From: Tanypteryx hageni
Lineage: Eukaryota; Arthropoda; Insecta; Odonata; Petaluridae
Assembly: GCA_028673005.1 (NCBI GenBank)
Contig: CM054115.1
Coordinates: 194,564,370 to 194,628,369 of the forward strand
Reading direction: 5' to 3'
Length of the DNA stretch: 64,000 nucleotides
Position numbers and translations under genes: made by a program
The notes under the pieces: generated by a model
What the model saw: only the letters and a program-made list of their open reading frames with translations
The model's database searches: none
Told to the model about the DNA's origin: nothing
Shown here: positions 1 to 11,808 of the stretch, piece by piece
How the letters are laid out: each line of letters begins with the position of its first letter
How positions within the stretch are numbered: the stretch's first letter is position 1

Positions 1-277
1 ATGAAAAAATACTGAGGAAGAACACTCATCTAACAACAAAGAAGGTTGTCAAAATACTGCCTGAAAAATGCCTCTTGAATGACTTTTGAACCATCACCTG
101 CTGTAAAATTTGTCCTAGTCTCCCTATAAGAAGGGAAAGAACATCAAAAATAGCATTTATAACCTTCAAACATGTGTTCTTCCACTTGAGGAGATTATGC
201 CAAAGTGGGTGGTGCACATTGTGTCAGTATTTACGCAACAAAGAGCATTCAGGTGGTGTTCGAAGAGTGTTTCAAGG

Positions 278-1174
278 CAGTGTTTCTCCAAGTGTGGGCC
301 GCAAGATTATTTTGAATGCAAGGTGAAATGGCAAAAAATAAAGTTTTCACGAATAATAAAATTTTATCAGGGCATTTTTGGTAAAATGATGTGATAAAAA
401 TTATTAATAGTTAAATAAAATGAAGAAATTTGCAATCAAGTTTATTATTTTAGGATGGTTTCCAAAAGAACTTTTTCCCTATTTGTTTTACATATGAAGT
501 CTCAAATCCACTGTGCAGGGATATTTTCTTTAATACTTTGAAATATCTTAAAATTGTGATATTGGAGCGAGGTTTGTACTATTCTAAGGGGAAAAGAATG
601 TAGATTCTAATTCTTATCACCAAATTTTGATAATTGATTGTATTTTCTCAAATTTCTACTAAAACAGCCTTTTTGCATTTTAAATCACATTTTATCAGAT
701 TGTTGTCATGGAGATGATTATTACCAAACTCGGCTTGAGCATAGACAAGTGAACAAATGGGTTATTTTCTTTTCCACTCAACTACCTTTCAGCAATGGAC
801 AGTTGATCCATACATATTAGCATATAAACAGTAACATTTATTAAATTCGTTTATTTAAAAAAAATACATGCAAAATATAATGTCAGAAAGAGATTTTGAC
901 AACATTCTTAGTATTTTAAACCTGATAATGCTGTATTAATTTGTTTTCCAATTTTTCTCTATCATTGATAAACTACGAATTGATGAGAATTCCTTGGAAT
1001 GACTAACACATACTGAAACACTTCCTGTCAATATAAGTAATTAATTCGGGACGTCAACTTTGGGAAACCAGCCTGCATTAGTCCTGGTTTGGACTTCTTG
1101 TTAATATTTTCAATTCATAGGGGGCCACATGATATTTAAGGGGGCCGTGACAATTGAAAGTTTGAGAACCAATG
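278..1174. mobile_element. hAT-type non-autonomous element in intron 5
   Basis: Imperfect terminal inverted repeats run from CAGTGTTTCTCCAAGTGTGG on the left to TTTGAGAACCAATG on the right. They are flanked by 8-bp direct repeats tttcaagg (270-277) and tttaaagg (1175-1182), seven of eight alike, as expected of hAT insertion. No transposase is seen. The interior from about 490 to 1060 resembles the dispersed repeat at 13490-13830. Confidence 0.6.
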
Positions 1175-1416
1175 TTTAAAGGGAAAGAGGAGATGCTGAA
1201 TCCAGGACCATTGAAAGAAAGTTTATTTCAAGGCAGTAGGGTAAATCCAATTGTTGCAATGAAGGGTTTTCAAATGTCAGGTTAAGAAACAAGTGTAAGT
1301 GAAGCAAATTCAAATTTGGTTAGGATAATTGGAAATTTGGATAACTGGCATCCAGTTAATTGGAGTTCTACTGTGTATATATTTCCCATTTCTGATTAAA
1401 AAGGTAAAAATCTTAC

Positions 1417-1666
1417 CCAGTGTGATTTCTCTAACACCATGAGCTTTGTTGTACACATAGGCTAGAGAATCGCCAACATTCACCACACATACAGCCCACC
1501 TTCTTAATCCAATGTCTGTATCCCAATTCACTATCTTTTCTTCTTTTCCTTCTTCATAAGCTATTGGAAGGACAGCAGCCACTGTCAGGGTTGTGAGCAT
1601 GCCTTCTTCCTGGAGAATCATGCTGTGAGCTTCATGGAAAGACCTCAATATGGCAACAAACACCTC
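1417..1666 (-). CDS. PP2C-like protein, coding exon 5
   Basis: This exon encodes residues 385-467 plus one base, beginning EVFVAILRSFHEAHSMILQE. It holds two more PP2C signatures: the TTLTVAAVLPI strand (residues 409-419), matching the GTTA strand of PP2Cs, and VVNVGDSLAYVY (residues 445-456), matching the ANVGDSRA motif with the usual Arg replaced by Leu. It ends VREITLG at a GTAAGA donor (1416-1411). The C-terminal part of the domain, with the last metal-binding Asp residues, must lie left of this window. Whether the protein keeps phosphatase activity cannot be judged without it. Confidence 0.9.
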
Positions 1667-2282
1667 CTAAAAATTATACCAAATGTAGATAATCATTATT
1701 CATAGAAATTCATAGATCTGAATCAAACTTTTGTAATTTTATTCTACTACAGAAGCTGTTGAATCATCAACATACTATAATAACAAATATGATAATGATT
1801 ATGATGATAATTATAAAATTATTATGCAACAGGATACATCCATGATTATAAATAATAATTTATTTATTTATTTTATTTGCTGATATAAAATACATTACAT
1901 TTACGTCCTGTCAGATAATGTCTGTCGACAGGACATGATGTGAACAATACAGTTAACTACATAATATTTATTTTTACAATGAATAGTAACTTGCAGCTAT
2001 GGCTCACATTCCATTGTTAATTTTATACATCTAATATAATACAGTACATTTCTTAGGTACAATTTTGTTTTTATTCAACTGAAGTAGTTTCTAAACACCA
2101 ACTGCTATTACTGAGAAATTAAAACAACTAATCGTACAAATGGTTAGGAGTTGTTTTATTTGCCATAGTCTCCTTTTTCTCATACAACTGCTAATACTAT
2201 TTTTAAATTATCTTCTGTTAGTAACATCATTGTCCATTGCTATGCAATTTAAGTTTAGGAATATGTAATGCCATAGATGTCG
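1667..2282. other. Intron 4, no recognised feature
   Basis: AT-rich intron sequence with short TAA/TGA-rich simple runs around 1770-1870. I see no coding potential or recognisable repeat. Confidence 0.5.
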
Positions 2283-2290
2283 ACCATATG

Positions 2291-3531
2291 TAGGGTGACC
2301 ATATTTCAACAAAATGAAAACGAGACATTTCCCATCATTTATAATAAAAAAACAGGATAAATGTTTTGTGTAATTTTATTAAAAGGGTGATTTTTATCAC
2401 TTTAATAATTGCATCATTTGAAAGAGCTTGAACAACTTTATAGATAAAAAATTATGTGTATCCGGTTATCTAAATAATAAAAAAGAAACGAACAATACTT
2501 CATGCGTGTATATAAGCTCAGCAGAGGCGTTCTTTATGAATTTTTTAATCATGTCAAGAACAATTGAATATCTTTTTAATGCCAAAAAGTTCTTTTTTCA
2601 AAGGAAAAATTGTTCGCCATTATGTTAACCCTTATTATTGCATTTTTCACGAAAAACCTTAATCCTAATGGGAATGGAATTTAGCATGGACTTTTTTATA
2701 ATCTTTATTGCTCTTGATTTTAATACAATAATAAACTAGGCATGAGATGTGAGCGATAATTGTTGTAGAATATTTTTATTTCATGTATTCTACAGGCAAA
2801 TACTATTACAAAGTGCTTAATATACGTAACAAATAAGGGCAATCGTGATTTTTTCTCATTTCAATTTTTTTGAGAAGTTGAGCAGTAAGTTTAAAGAAAG
2901 TATATAGGTTTACCATTAAGCATACATAACATCTGTTTACAAGATACAAGCATAGAACAGAATAAGATAAAAAATCCATGGTGTAAACTGTACAAGTGCC
3001 CAGAATTAATTCCTAATTTTCTGAAAACTATCATGATATGTAACACAAACTTCCTTTACTTTCTGAATGCCATATTATTCTGAACTCAGAGGGCAATACG
3101 ATCGGGAAAAAGCCAGGCAAAATATTACCTCCGACACAAAGCAACGATAAAGACATTTCTTTGCTTGACTAGCTCGATTAATTCCGTAACAAAGACACAG
3201 CTACAGAGACCAAAGTTCATTCAGAGCAAACAATGAAAAAATATGGAGATCATAAAACCTAATGCTGGCAAGTAAATTTGTTTCCTGTTCAATAAAGTTG
3301 TGACCATGGCCTTATTCAAACTTTCCTAGACTGAAAAATGATGAATTACGATTTAGTAAGATCAATATTTCCAAAAATCATACATGTATATTAATAATTT
3401 TAGCTGTACTATCAGAAAATCTGAATTTTTATTGCGACAGGTTATAAAACGGGACAAAATGACTTTTTTGTCCAAAACGACGGGATGGTCTGGAAAAAGT
3501 CCCGGTGAAAACTGGACATATGGTCACTCTA
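2291..3531. mobile_element. hAT-type element with perfect 8-bp target duplication
   Basis: The inverted ends are TAGGGTGACCATAT on the left and ATATGGTCACTCTA on the right, and the subterminal stretches mirror each other. The flanking repeat ACCATATG is perfect at 2283-2290 and 3532-3539. Length is 1,241 bp. There is no transposase ORF, so it is non-autonomous. The 8-bp duplication and TIR style fit hAT elements. Confidence 0.8.
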
Positions 3532-3539
3532 ACCATATG

Positions 3540-4428
3540 TAATATAAACTCAAAGTATTAAATACTTTGTTCTTTGTGTGAAATATAAACAGAGGTATTT
3601 TGGCACCTGGGGCAAAGAACATGAATCTGCCTCTAGCCTAAACCCTGTATTTTATGACAAAAACAAAAATAGTAATTATAATTAAATGATAAACAAGTGT
3701 ATATCATTTTAATATTTATTTTGGTTGCAGTAACATACATTATACAATAACAATTAAATGTAAATACAGGTGTCCTGAGATTCAATTGTTTGATATTCGA
3801 CTAACTTGAGAATTCGACCATTATACATTATAACCTCAATTCGACTTTCGACCAGTCAAAGCTCACCTATTTGACAGAGTTGATTGGTCAAAATGGAAAC
3901 TAATTGATGCTCATTGTCAATATGTAATGTATCTTTTTAAATGTCAGTTATATCGTTATTATTACATTTTAATGGTTTTAAGTTTTGGATAAGTTACTTG
4001 ATTTATCAGACTTTCTTTTGGAAAAGTTAACACAACACAAAAATACGCTTATAAATAAAATCAAGAAATTATTCGTTGCTATGTAAAAATACATGAGGAT
4101 AAAGTCAAATATAGAATTTAGCAATTACATTTCTATTATTGTTTAAATGCCTAAAATATGCAAATAAATCATCTGAAAATGTACTTCATGAATGTTTTCG
4201 AATGAGATTTGAACTTTTACGGGAAGAAAATTAATCTTCATACTTTTCTTTCTATAAATGTGCAAATTCTGCATCAATATCTCAACACATGTGACAAATT
4301 AATTATACATTGGGCACCAATGTGTGATGATCAAATGTGCATTGCAATGTTTTTATAATTGCATTAACCATAAGTTCCTGATAATCTGACCACCTGAGGA
4401 AGTTTGGAAAATCAATCTGAAGTAATGA
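3540..4428. other. Intron 4, unassigned
   Basis: No gene is seen. A phrase near 3766-3850 (CAGGTGTCCTGAGATTC, then repeated TTCGAC motifs) looks like the end of a decayed Tigger-type element, but no partner end was found. Confidence 0.35.
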
Positions 4429-4739
4429 TTAAGCAGAATCTAATTTCTTATGGGCAACAACAAGCAAGGTATCATCAGCATACTGAATCAATTTACAATG
4501 CTTTATCACTGTACACATATCATTAACATATAAATTAAACAAAAGAGAACCTAAAATTGAACCTTGTGGTACTCCACATTCAATGGCATAATTTTCACTG
4601 TAGTTTTCACCTATCTTGAGTTTACACATTCAGTTAATAAAGTTATTATGAATACATTCATTTACTGAACCAACAATACCATTTTATGTATAATGTGCAA
4701 AAGAATTTTATTATTGATTGAATCGAATGGTTTGAAATA
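4429..4739 (-). pseudogene. LINE reverse-transcriptase fragment (jockey/CR1-like)
   Basis: The minus-strand frame carries reverse-transcriptase blocks CGVPQGSILGSLLFNLYVND and YADDTLL, the latter with the catalytic Asp pair. It is preceded by FDSINNKILLH in the decayed part up to 4739. This is the palm region of a jockey/CR1-type non-LTR retrotransposon. Only about 100 codons survive and the frame breaks on both sides. The upstream part was split off by the Tigger insertion that starts at 4740; a few matching bases resume at 7384. Confidence 0.75.
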
Positions 4740-7381
4740 CAGTAAAACTTCGCCGAACGCGGCTTCCCGCAAGGCGGATTCAAATTTACGCGGTACTCAA
4801 ATGCATGATGAGCTTCACCGACTGCGGAAAGTGATTCACTTTTACGCGATTTCCTTGAATGACCATTTTCAATAAAAGGTTTGCCCTGAAAAGGTCATTA
4901 GTAAGAAAAAATCGTACTATGATTATAGTGTTTTGTTAAGTCTGTCGGCACCCAATAAAAAATCATTCAGCGTTTTTAACTGCTTTTTTATCTTCAACTC
5001 CAACCTGGAGATGAGGTTCCTTTTTTCAGTTTTTCATGTCATGTGAGACTTAGCACTTAACTACCGTCGTTAAAAAGAAGCCACATAAGTAACGCCGATG
5101 GATCTCTTAGCCCCCAGGAATATTTTCGCTGGAAATATCTTTTCTCCCCGAAGATGCAATGCACACAAAACTCACTGCGGAGGTTGCCAAGGCTGAATCA
5201 CTAAGGTATTGATGAGATGAATTCTGGACGGTCAGCATCCCGACAATACGACGTAAATGAATCTACGATAAGAACCGTGAAGAAGACGGAAGAAAAAATT
5301 CATTCTAGTATTTGTGCCGGTGCTTCTGCTAGTACCTTCTATGTTAGCAGATGAGATGCACTAATGGAGAAAATGGAAAAGATGTGAAACATTTGGATCG
5401 AAGATCAGGTGCAAAAACGTGCTCCTTTGGATGGGTCTATTATCAGAAATAGAGCCCTTAGTATATATGAGCATTTAAAATCACAAGAAAGTGGTGAAGA
5501 ACGAGGAGCCTTTACTTTTCAAGCCAGCAGAGGATGGTTTGATAGATTTAAGAAGCGATTTCAACTTCATTATGTGAAGATTGCTGGCGAAATTGCATCT
5601 GCCGATCATGAAGCAGCAGCTAAATATCCAGATGTATTCAGTGAACTAACTGAAAGGAAAAATTACCGACCTGAGCAAGTCTTTAACGCCGATGAGACGA
5701 GTTAATTTTGGAAAAAATTGCCACAACGAACGTGGATTGCTAAAGATGAACGGTCGGCTCCTGGCTTTAAAGTAGCGAAAGACAGACTTACCCTTCTATT
5801 TTGCGAAAATGCAGCAGGAGATTTTAAGTGCAAACCAATGTTGGTGTATAGAGGAAAATCCGAGGGCACTGAAGGGCAAGACCAAAAGTTTGCTCCCTGT
5901 ATTTTGGAGGAGTAAGAGCAAAGCTCGGGTTACTGCAAGACTTTTTGAGGATTGATTTGAGAATTGCTTCGTTCGTGAAGTAAAAAAGTACCTGAAGGAA
6001 AAAAATCTTGCATTTAGGGTGATCCTCGTAGTGGATAATGCACCACGTCATCCGAAATCTCTTGCTGAGGCCCATCCTAAAATTGAAGTTGAGTTCTTAC
6101 CACCTAATACAACTTCACTTGTGCAGCCCTTGGACCAGGGTGTTATTGCAGCCTTTAAGTCATATTACATCCGCAGAAGTTTCGCTAACATTCTTTCAAT
6201 GATGGAGACAAATCCATCCTTAGGAGTTAGCGATTGCTGGAAAAAATTTGATATTTCGAAGGCCATTGAAATAATAAAGGGATGAAGTGAGAAGTGAAAC
6301 GATGAACCTTTGCTGGAAAACTCTTTGGCCTGAAATCGTTCGTGACTTCCGAGGTTTTACCGATAATACGGAGGACGTTAGGGAAATAATTAATATCGCA
6401 AGACACATCGGGGGTGAAGGCTTTGAATACATGGAAGAAAGTGATGTGGAAGAATTGTTTGAGTCCCATGCAGAGGAACTAACGATTGGTGAATTAGATA
6501 TGGTGACACAAACTTCGAGTAAAGGCGAAAAAGAAGAGAACGATTCGGAGCCTGAGAAGCCAAAGTTAACAGCAAAAATTTTGGAGAAGTTTTTGAAGCA
6601 GACAGAAGATTTAAAAGAAGCACCTTTGATTTGATCCTTCAGTTGCCTATCACAAAATTCTTCCAGTCAAGGTCCGAGCACATCGAAATCACAAGACCAA
6701 GAGCAGACCATCTAATTAACCTTGGTGAGTTTCACTGTAACTTCGTTAAAATATTTCATTAAATTTTCAATAAAATATTTCTAGCGATAAATAAAAATTA
6801 CGCGAAAATTAATGCCAGTATGTACCATTTCGGTGAGTACAAACAGCTGCCGGTAGTGCCGCTAGTGTTATGCATCTGTGCAGAGGACAATCCGGCATAG
6901 CTGAGGACCGATCATTGGATTCGCTGTCGATATTAATCAACAAGTTTTTAATATGTATTGTTTCAGTTCTGTGAACATTAAGTTTAAATATTTCAAAACT
7001 TGTTTCTAAATATTTATCACTGCGAGCGATGAAAGTGTCGTATCTAAGCAAGCATTTCCAGGTATAAAGGGAAAACTATAAAAGTGAATGTCTGCCTAGT
7101 GTAAAATTAGGCGAGAATTTAATTTTAATTTTTTAATAAATATTTTTTTAAACAAAGTATTACTGTATATAATTAGTTGATGCGATGTATATAATCTTTT
7201 TTCAAGGAAATATAAGCAAACTATATCATTATTATTGAAAAAACGCCTTCAAGGAGTACATTTTTCCGAACTCTGAACGGAACCCTTTTATTCCCATAAG
7301 ACTAATGATTCCTCCAACGCGGATTCGCGCAATGCGACACCCTTGTAGAACCTAACCCCCGCGTTCGGTGAAGTTTTACTG
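4740..7381 (+). mobile_element. Tigger/pogo DNA transposon, near full length
   Basis: The inverted ends are CAGTAAAACTTCGCCGAACG (left) and CGTTCGGTGAAGTTTTACTG (right), with TA at each flank (4738-4739, 7382-7383). Length is 2,642 bp, right for this group. It carries a broken transposase and sits inside a LINE fragment. Confidence 0.9.
5221..6634 (+). pseudogene. Tigger transposase, broken
   Basis: The frame pieces in order are these. First comes a helix-turn-helix with SASRQYDVNESTIRTV, decayed (5230-5290). Next is a CENP-B-type DNA-binding part (5409-5705) with WFDRFKKRF. The DDE core follows: FNADET (first Asp), ILVVDNAPRHP (second Asp, about 6022-6050) and SLVQPLDQGVIAAFK (third Asp). 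The acidic C-terminus is at 6287-6634. Breaks include an in-frame TAA at 5703-5705 between NADETS and FWKK, a frame change near 5905, a stop near 5958 and a frame shift at about 6285. The family cuts and pastes at TA sites. This copy cannot make an intact enzyme. Confidence 0.88.
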
Positions 7382-7436
7382 TAATATAAAAATGATATTA
7401 ATAAATGGCTTCTCTTATTAAAGTTCTCACAAACAT

Positions 7437-7597
7437 TTAAATGAAAAAAGAAACTAGTAAAATTCCTCTAAAAAGTTTAATAACCGACCAGTTTCACCTG
7501 TTACTTCATCATCAGTTGAAATAGTGGAATTTTACAAGTTTCTTTTTTCATTTAAATGGAATCCTTCCACAAAGTAGAGCCTTCCCAAGTGGACTTT
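7437..7597 (-). mobile_element. Short Penelope-like relic with 14-bp target duplication
   Basis: A 161-bp insert is flanked by perfect 14-bp direct repeats gttctcacaaacat (7423-7436 and 7598-7611). Its 30-bp arms (7437-7466, 7526-7555) are inverted copies with one mismatch. Between them the minus strand reads CTGATGA ... GAAACTGGTC, the hammerhead-like core seen at Penelope-like element ends. Variable-length target duplication and inverted ends fit that group. It is too short to classify firmly. Confidence 0.5.
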
Positions 7598-7611
7598 GTT
7601 CTCACAAACAT

Positions 7612-8616
7612 ATTATGGCGGCAAGTAACTTCACGCATAGGTGCAGCTCCTGCACAAATTCATTCAATAACAGCAATAACCTTATTTAGCTAACTTAACT
7701 CTACCTACCACCACTCCCTCTTTCCCAATCCCATTCCTCTATTTCTGCCGGTCTCCCAACATAGGAAATATCCTGTGGAAGAAAGAACTACCATATATAC
7801 CCAAGTATTAAAATGCACCTGCATATAATACACAGGGAGGTTTTTGGCACCATATTCTGCAATTTTTTTATATACCGGCACATTGCATGCATATGTTTCT
7901 AGAATTCGATTTCTGCCTATCATTCACCAGCAAAATTATTCATTATATTACCAATATTATTGAGATAAGTAAATTTATAAAAATATACATACTTCAGTTT
8001 GTACTAACAATAAGTAAGACAGCGCTTCATTCAAGTCAGTTATAAAAAGGCCCTTATTTTAGAAAAGAGCTGTTACATAGTTTAGTGGTTTCCCAGTGTT
8101 AAGGCGAGTTTTAAATATCAGTTAAAACAATACATAGTTGCAGTACATGACCCATTATTCACGTGTTAGTCACCAACATAAATGTAATGGAGAAGAAATT
8201 ACAATGTATCAATAAATGTTTTTCTGTATATTGCATTTGGAAACGATGTTTCAGTATTGAAAGTGCGCTTTAACAGGAATCTACAGGCAAATTATCAAAA
8301 CCAAGTACAAGCTAAATCTGAGTGACGGCATGAGATTTTAATGAAAGTACACGCACTTCTTCAATTCTTGGCATTAGTATTTGAAGTTTTGCCAGAAAAA
8401 TACAACAGGTAGAAAATTCAATGGAACCAAGGGCAGTTGCAGGTAAACTTCATTATTTTTAGGTACAAATACATCCCAGTTAATACCATAACTATGAATC
8501 GAGAGCATTAATTGAAAGCATAATTGTATAATACGTATATGTGCACCTTTCATCCTCTCTTTGTAACAGCAAATAATTAATTTCTGTTTACCCTACCCTT
8601 ATTCATGACAGACAAA
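7612..8616. other. Intron 4, unassigned
   Basis: About 1 kb of AT-rich sequence with no ORF or repeat I can name. The first ~90 bases may be a remnant of the LINE fragment interrupted at 4739. Confidence 0.3.
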
Positions 8617-9855
8617 ATGGAAGTTTCGAGGCAAAGTTACTCTGCCAAGTTTAAGCTACATGTATGCCAAGGAACATGGAAAACAAGCTGCAGAGCGAGT
8701 ATTTGGACAGAATGAATGTCATCAGACAATGGAAGAAATCTGAGGAAAATATCAAAACGACGCCTACAATGAAAAGGGCTTACCATGCTGAGTTGGAAAA
8801 ACATCTGATGCAATGGGTTACGGACACAAAGCGGGACTGTCTAGGCATAAGTACGTCTGCTGTTCATGTTCAAGCTTTGCGATTATCCAACCAACTCAAA
8901 ATCAAGGACGTCAAAGAATCCTTGAATTGGTATCATCGTTTCTATAAGAGGAACAACTTATCAATCCGCCATCACAACAATAAGTCAGCATTTGCCAGAG
9001 GATCACAAAGAGCAACTGCTAAAATATAAGGTATATTTAATTAAACTATTGAAGAAACATAATTTTTCATTGAACAAAATGGGAAATGCTGACCAAACGT
9101 TACTTACATTTGACATGCCGTCAGAAACTATGGTAAATGAGAGAGGTGCAAGAACTGTTCAGAAGAGACAAACAGAAAATGAAAAGAACAGATTCACGGT
9201 GATATTGGCATGTATGGCAGACGGGAGAAATTCAAGGGGAAAACTGTCTAAAGGCAAGTTACCTCCTGGCATCATAATAAGAGTGCAAGAGAAAGGCTGG
9301 TTTGATGAAAAAATCACCGATGATTGGATAGAGACAGTATGGAAAAGAAGACGCAGTGGAATGCTGAAACGGAAATCAATGTTAATCCTAGACCCATTTA
9401 GATGCAATCCTCAGTCTAAAGTAAAGGGGAAGCTTCAAGATATAAACACAAACCTTGTGATTATTCCGAATGGAATGACATCAATTCTACAACCAATTGA
9501 TGTTGTTGTAAGCAAGCCATTTAAAACAATGGTAAAGCAAAAGTGTTCCGACTGTATGGTTAATGGCGACCATTCATTCACAAAAGGAGGAAGAATGAAG
9601 AAAGTAGATATCATCACCATCTGCCAGTTGATTGTGGAAGCCTGGACTGAGTTTCTCACAGCCACTAGAGTGAAAGGTTTTAAGAAATGATCCATTAGCA
9701 AGAGTTTAGATTGCATGGAAGACAACTTGCTGTGGGAGGATAGCAACCACAACACCATGGAGAAAGCAGCGCTATCTTCCGTGGCGGATGATTCCCCTAA
9801 CACTGCCAATGAATGGGGCAGTGATCAAGAATTTCTTGAATTTTGCGATGTTTAA
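8617..9855 (+). pseudogene. Pogo-type transposase (second family), lightly broken
   Basis: It begins at ATG 8617 with MEVSRQSYSAKFKLHV (helix-turn-helix start). After frame slips come a CENP-B-type helix-turn-helix with AELEKHLMQWVTDTKRD (8664-9029) and a long open stretch (8992-9690). The DDE catalytic core shows GNADQTLLTFDMP, SMLILDPF and LQPIDVV. A TGA at 9688-9690 (position of a Cys in relatives, as I recall) is followed in the same frame by an acidic tail to TAA 9853-9855. Only the N-terminal part has frame shifts, so this copy is younger than the Tigger at 4740. Its terminal repeats were not found. Confidence 0.85.
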
Positions 9856-9909
9856 TAAAGTCCTTTATTATTAATAACTTTTATATGAACTTGCCTATAT
9901 TTCTATATA

Positions 9910-10480
9910 TGTATATAGAGTAAAACCCCGTATTTACATTATCAGAATGTACGTTTTCCCGCTATTTACGTTTGTTATGGATCCCATCAATTTTCCTATG
10001 ATTCCAAAGTAAGTAAAACCCTGTATTTACGTTATTTCATTTTAAGTTTTCCTGCCATTCTCATCATTATACGTTAGAATTTCCAATTTTTAAAAAACAA
10101 TTTAGTATGTGATTCCCAACAATTTTTAACATATTTCGATTTAGCTTTGCTAATAAATCCGAACTCTTTTGGGTGAAGATTTCGAAAATGGCGGCAGAGT
10201 AGGAACAGTGCCCCTAGAGGCAGAAATATGAACTCTCTCTTTTCAAAACAGCACTCGCTTTAACAGGCATTAACAGGTGCTACGATGCCACTCAGAAACA
10301 GCGCACTTAGAGATGGAAATACGTATGAACCATTTTGGGTGAAAACTTAAAAACCTCACACGTAAATCACACTAGCAGATCATTAACAGTGCACCTAGAT
10401 ACGGAAATACGATTTAGATGTGCTATTTACTCTTTGAACCAAGTACTATTGAAAAGTTGTTCAAGTTTGGCGCTGTCATA
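9910..10480. repeat. Decayed Tigger-type MITE-like sequence
   Basis: A phrase GTAAAACCCCGTATTTAC (about 9922) recurs as GTAAAACCCTGTATTTACG (about 10014). Further partly matching phrases lie near 10370-10430. This is the style of Tigger terminal repeats. The boundaries are unclear. Confidence 0.35.
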
Positions 10481-10976
10481 TTTATACCCTTTCCACTCAA
10501 ATTCTGCTCCTTAGCTCCCACAGTTTGTAATTAAATTTAAGTTAATTTGTATTAATTTAAATTAATGTATTGTCCCAAATATAACGCAATGTTTTTTCCA
10601 TAAAAAAAAGAAAAAGGAGCGTTACTAAGACGTAACTAAGCATCAATTGTGAACAATAGATGTTGGTAAGTGGCGTGGGGGTGGCAGCTAAAATATTTAG
10701 TTTTTTAAGATATCTCGTAAACAATGCATTATATGGGAAAATGTTTCAAACAAAGGTTGTAGGAAATTAAATTTCCTACAACTTTTATTCCAATACATTT
10801 TTACATTTATCAAATATTAAAGCAATTATTTCCAAATAATGGATGTGACAAGAGTAAACACCCACTTCCGGTTGACCGATTTTTAACAAAAAGTCATCAT
10901 TAATTGATAGTAGCTCAATAACTTTGGCTAAGATTAATAAAGGTAAAATACTCCTTTAGCCAAACAATTAGAGGGT

Positions 10977-11032
10977 TACAACACCCAATGCATTTCGCCC
11001 ACAAGGTGGGCATCGTCAGGGGTAAAACCTGT
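10977..11032 (-). ncRNA. Hammerhead-ribozyme-like core (copy 2, inverted arm)
   Basis: Mirror copy of the core at 11701-11756, read on the minus strand. Core CTGACGA (still a valid CUGANGA), the same stem II, GAAA, ATGCAT and stem I partners. Confidence 0.55.
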
Positions 11033-11078
11033 TTCAACAGTGACTGAAAGCCAACTGCCAGGTTTGAAACGGAAAGTA

Positions 11079-11456
11079 TTAAGAAGATGACCGAGAAACA
11101 AGTGAAGCGCGGAAAGATTTTTCGGCATGTGTGTCATTTAAGTCTGTCAATTTGTATAGGGTCTTGTTGAAATCTGTGTCCGTGTTCATAAGTGTATCGC
11201 GGTTTTTGTAAATGTGAAGGTTTTCTAACGAGTTTAGTGAGTTATTGGCTGAAGTTATCAATGTTAAATCATTTACGTGTATACTATGACCTGTTTCAAA
11301 GATGTGGTTGGCAACGCTTGATTTTTCAAAACGATTATATTTATAGTGAGCCATGTGTTCCTTGAAGCGTGTTATTAGTTTCCTTCTTGTTTGTCCTATG
11401 TACTTTTTGTCGCAGTGTGAGCATTGTATATCTTTGAAACAGGTCATAGTATACAC
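11079..11456 (-). pseudogene. Penelope-like GIY-YIG endonuclease end
   Basis: The 125-codon minus-strand frame reads MYTMTCFKDIQCSHCDKKYI then GQTRRKLITRFKEHMAHYKY and ANHIFETGHSI, the GIY-YIG nuclease pattern of Penelope-like retroelements (KKYIGQTRR, later KEH and H residues). The 5' part with the reverse transcriptase is missing; the frame crosses the spacer and part of each arm of the snap-back structure. The gene product would nick target DNA for insertion. Confidence 0.8.
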
Positions 11457-11700
11457 GTAAACGATTTAACATTGATAACTTCAGCCAATAACTCACTAAA
11501 CTCGTTAGAAAACCTTCACATTTACAAAAACCACGATACACTTATGAACACGGACACAGATTTCAACAAGACCCTATAAAATTGACAGATTTAAATGACA
11601 CACATGCCAAAAAATCTTTCCGCGCTTCACTTGTTTCTCGGTCGTCTTCTTAATACTTTCCGTTTCAAACCTGGCAGTTGGCTTTCAGTCACTGTTGAAA

Positions 11701-11756
11701 CAGGTTTTACCCCTGATGATGCCCACCTTGTGGGCGAAATGCATTGGGTGTTGTAA
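11701..11756 (+). ncRNA. Hammerhead-ribozyme-like core in a Penelope-like end (copy 1)
   Basis: In order: a strand GGTTTTACCC; core CTGATGA (11713-11719); one extra T; stem II GCCCAC/GTGGGC (721-726 / 730-735 within 11 kb); GAAA (11736-11739); palindromic ATGCAT; then TT and GGGTG...AACC. GGGTG and AACC pair back to TACCC and GGTT as stem I. All core positions are present. The extra T before stem II and the very short stem III are irregular. Hammerheads are known from Penelope-like elements. Activity is inference. Confidence 0.55.
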
Positions 11757-11808
11757 CCCTCTAATTGTTTGGCTAAAGGAGTATTTTACCTTTATTAAAA
11801 AGTCATCA

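Larger units (their letters stand above)
10900..11796. mobile_element. Snap-back Penelope-like insertion
   Basis: The insert lies between perfect 12-bp direct repeats AAAAAGTCATCA (10888-10899, 11797-11808). It consists of two inverted arms of about 367 bp (10935-11301 and 11431-11798) around a 129-bp spacer. Each arm holds the 3' end of a Penelope-like element: the GIY-YIG coding end and the terminal repeat with a hammerhead-like core. A twin or template-switched reverse transcription event would explain the shape. The arms are still very similar, so it is fairly young. Confidence 0.85.
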
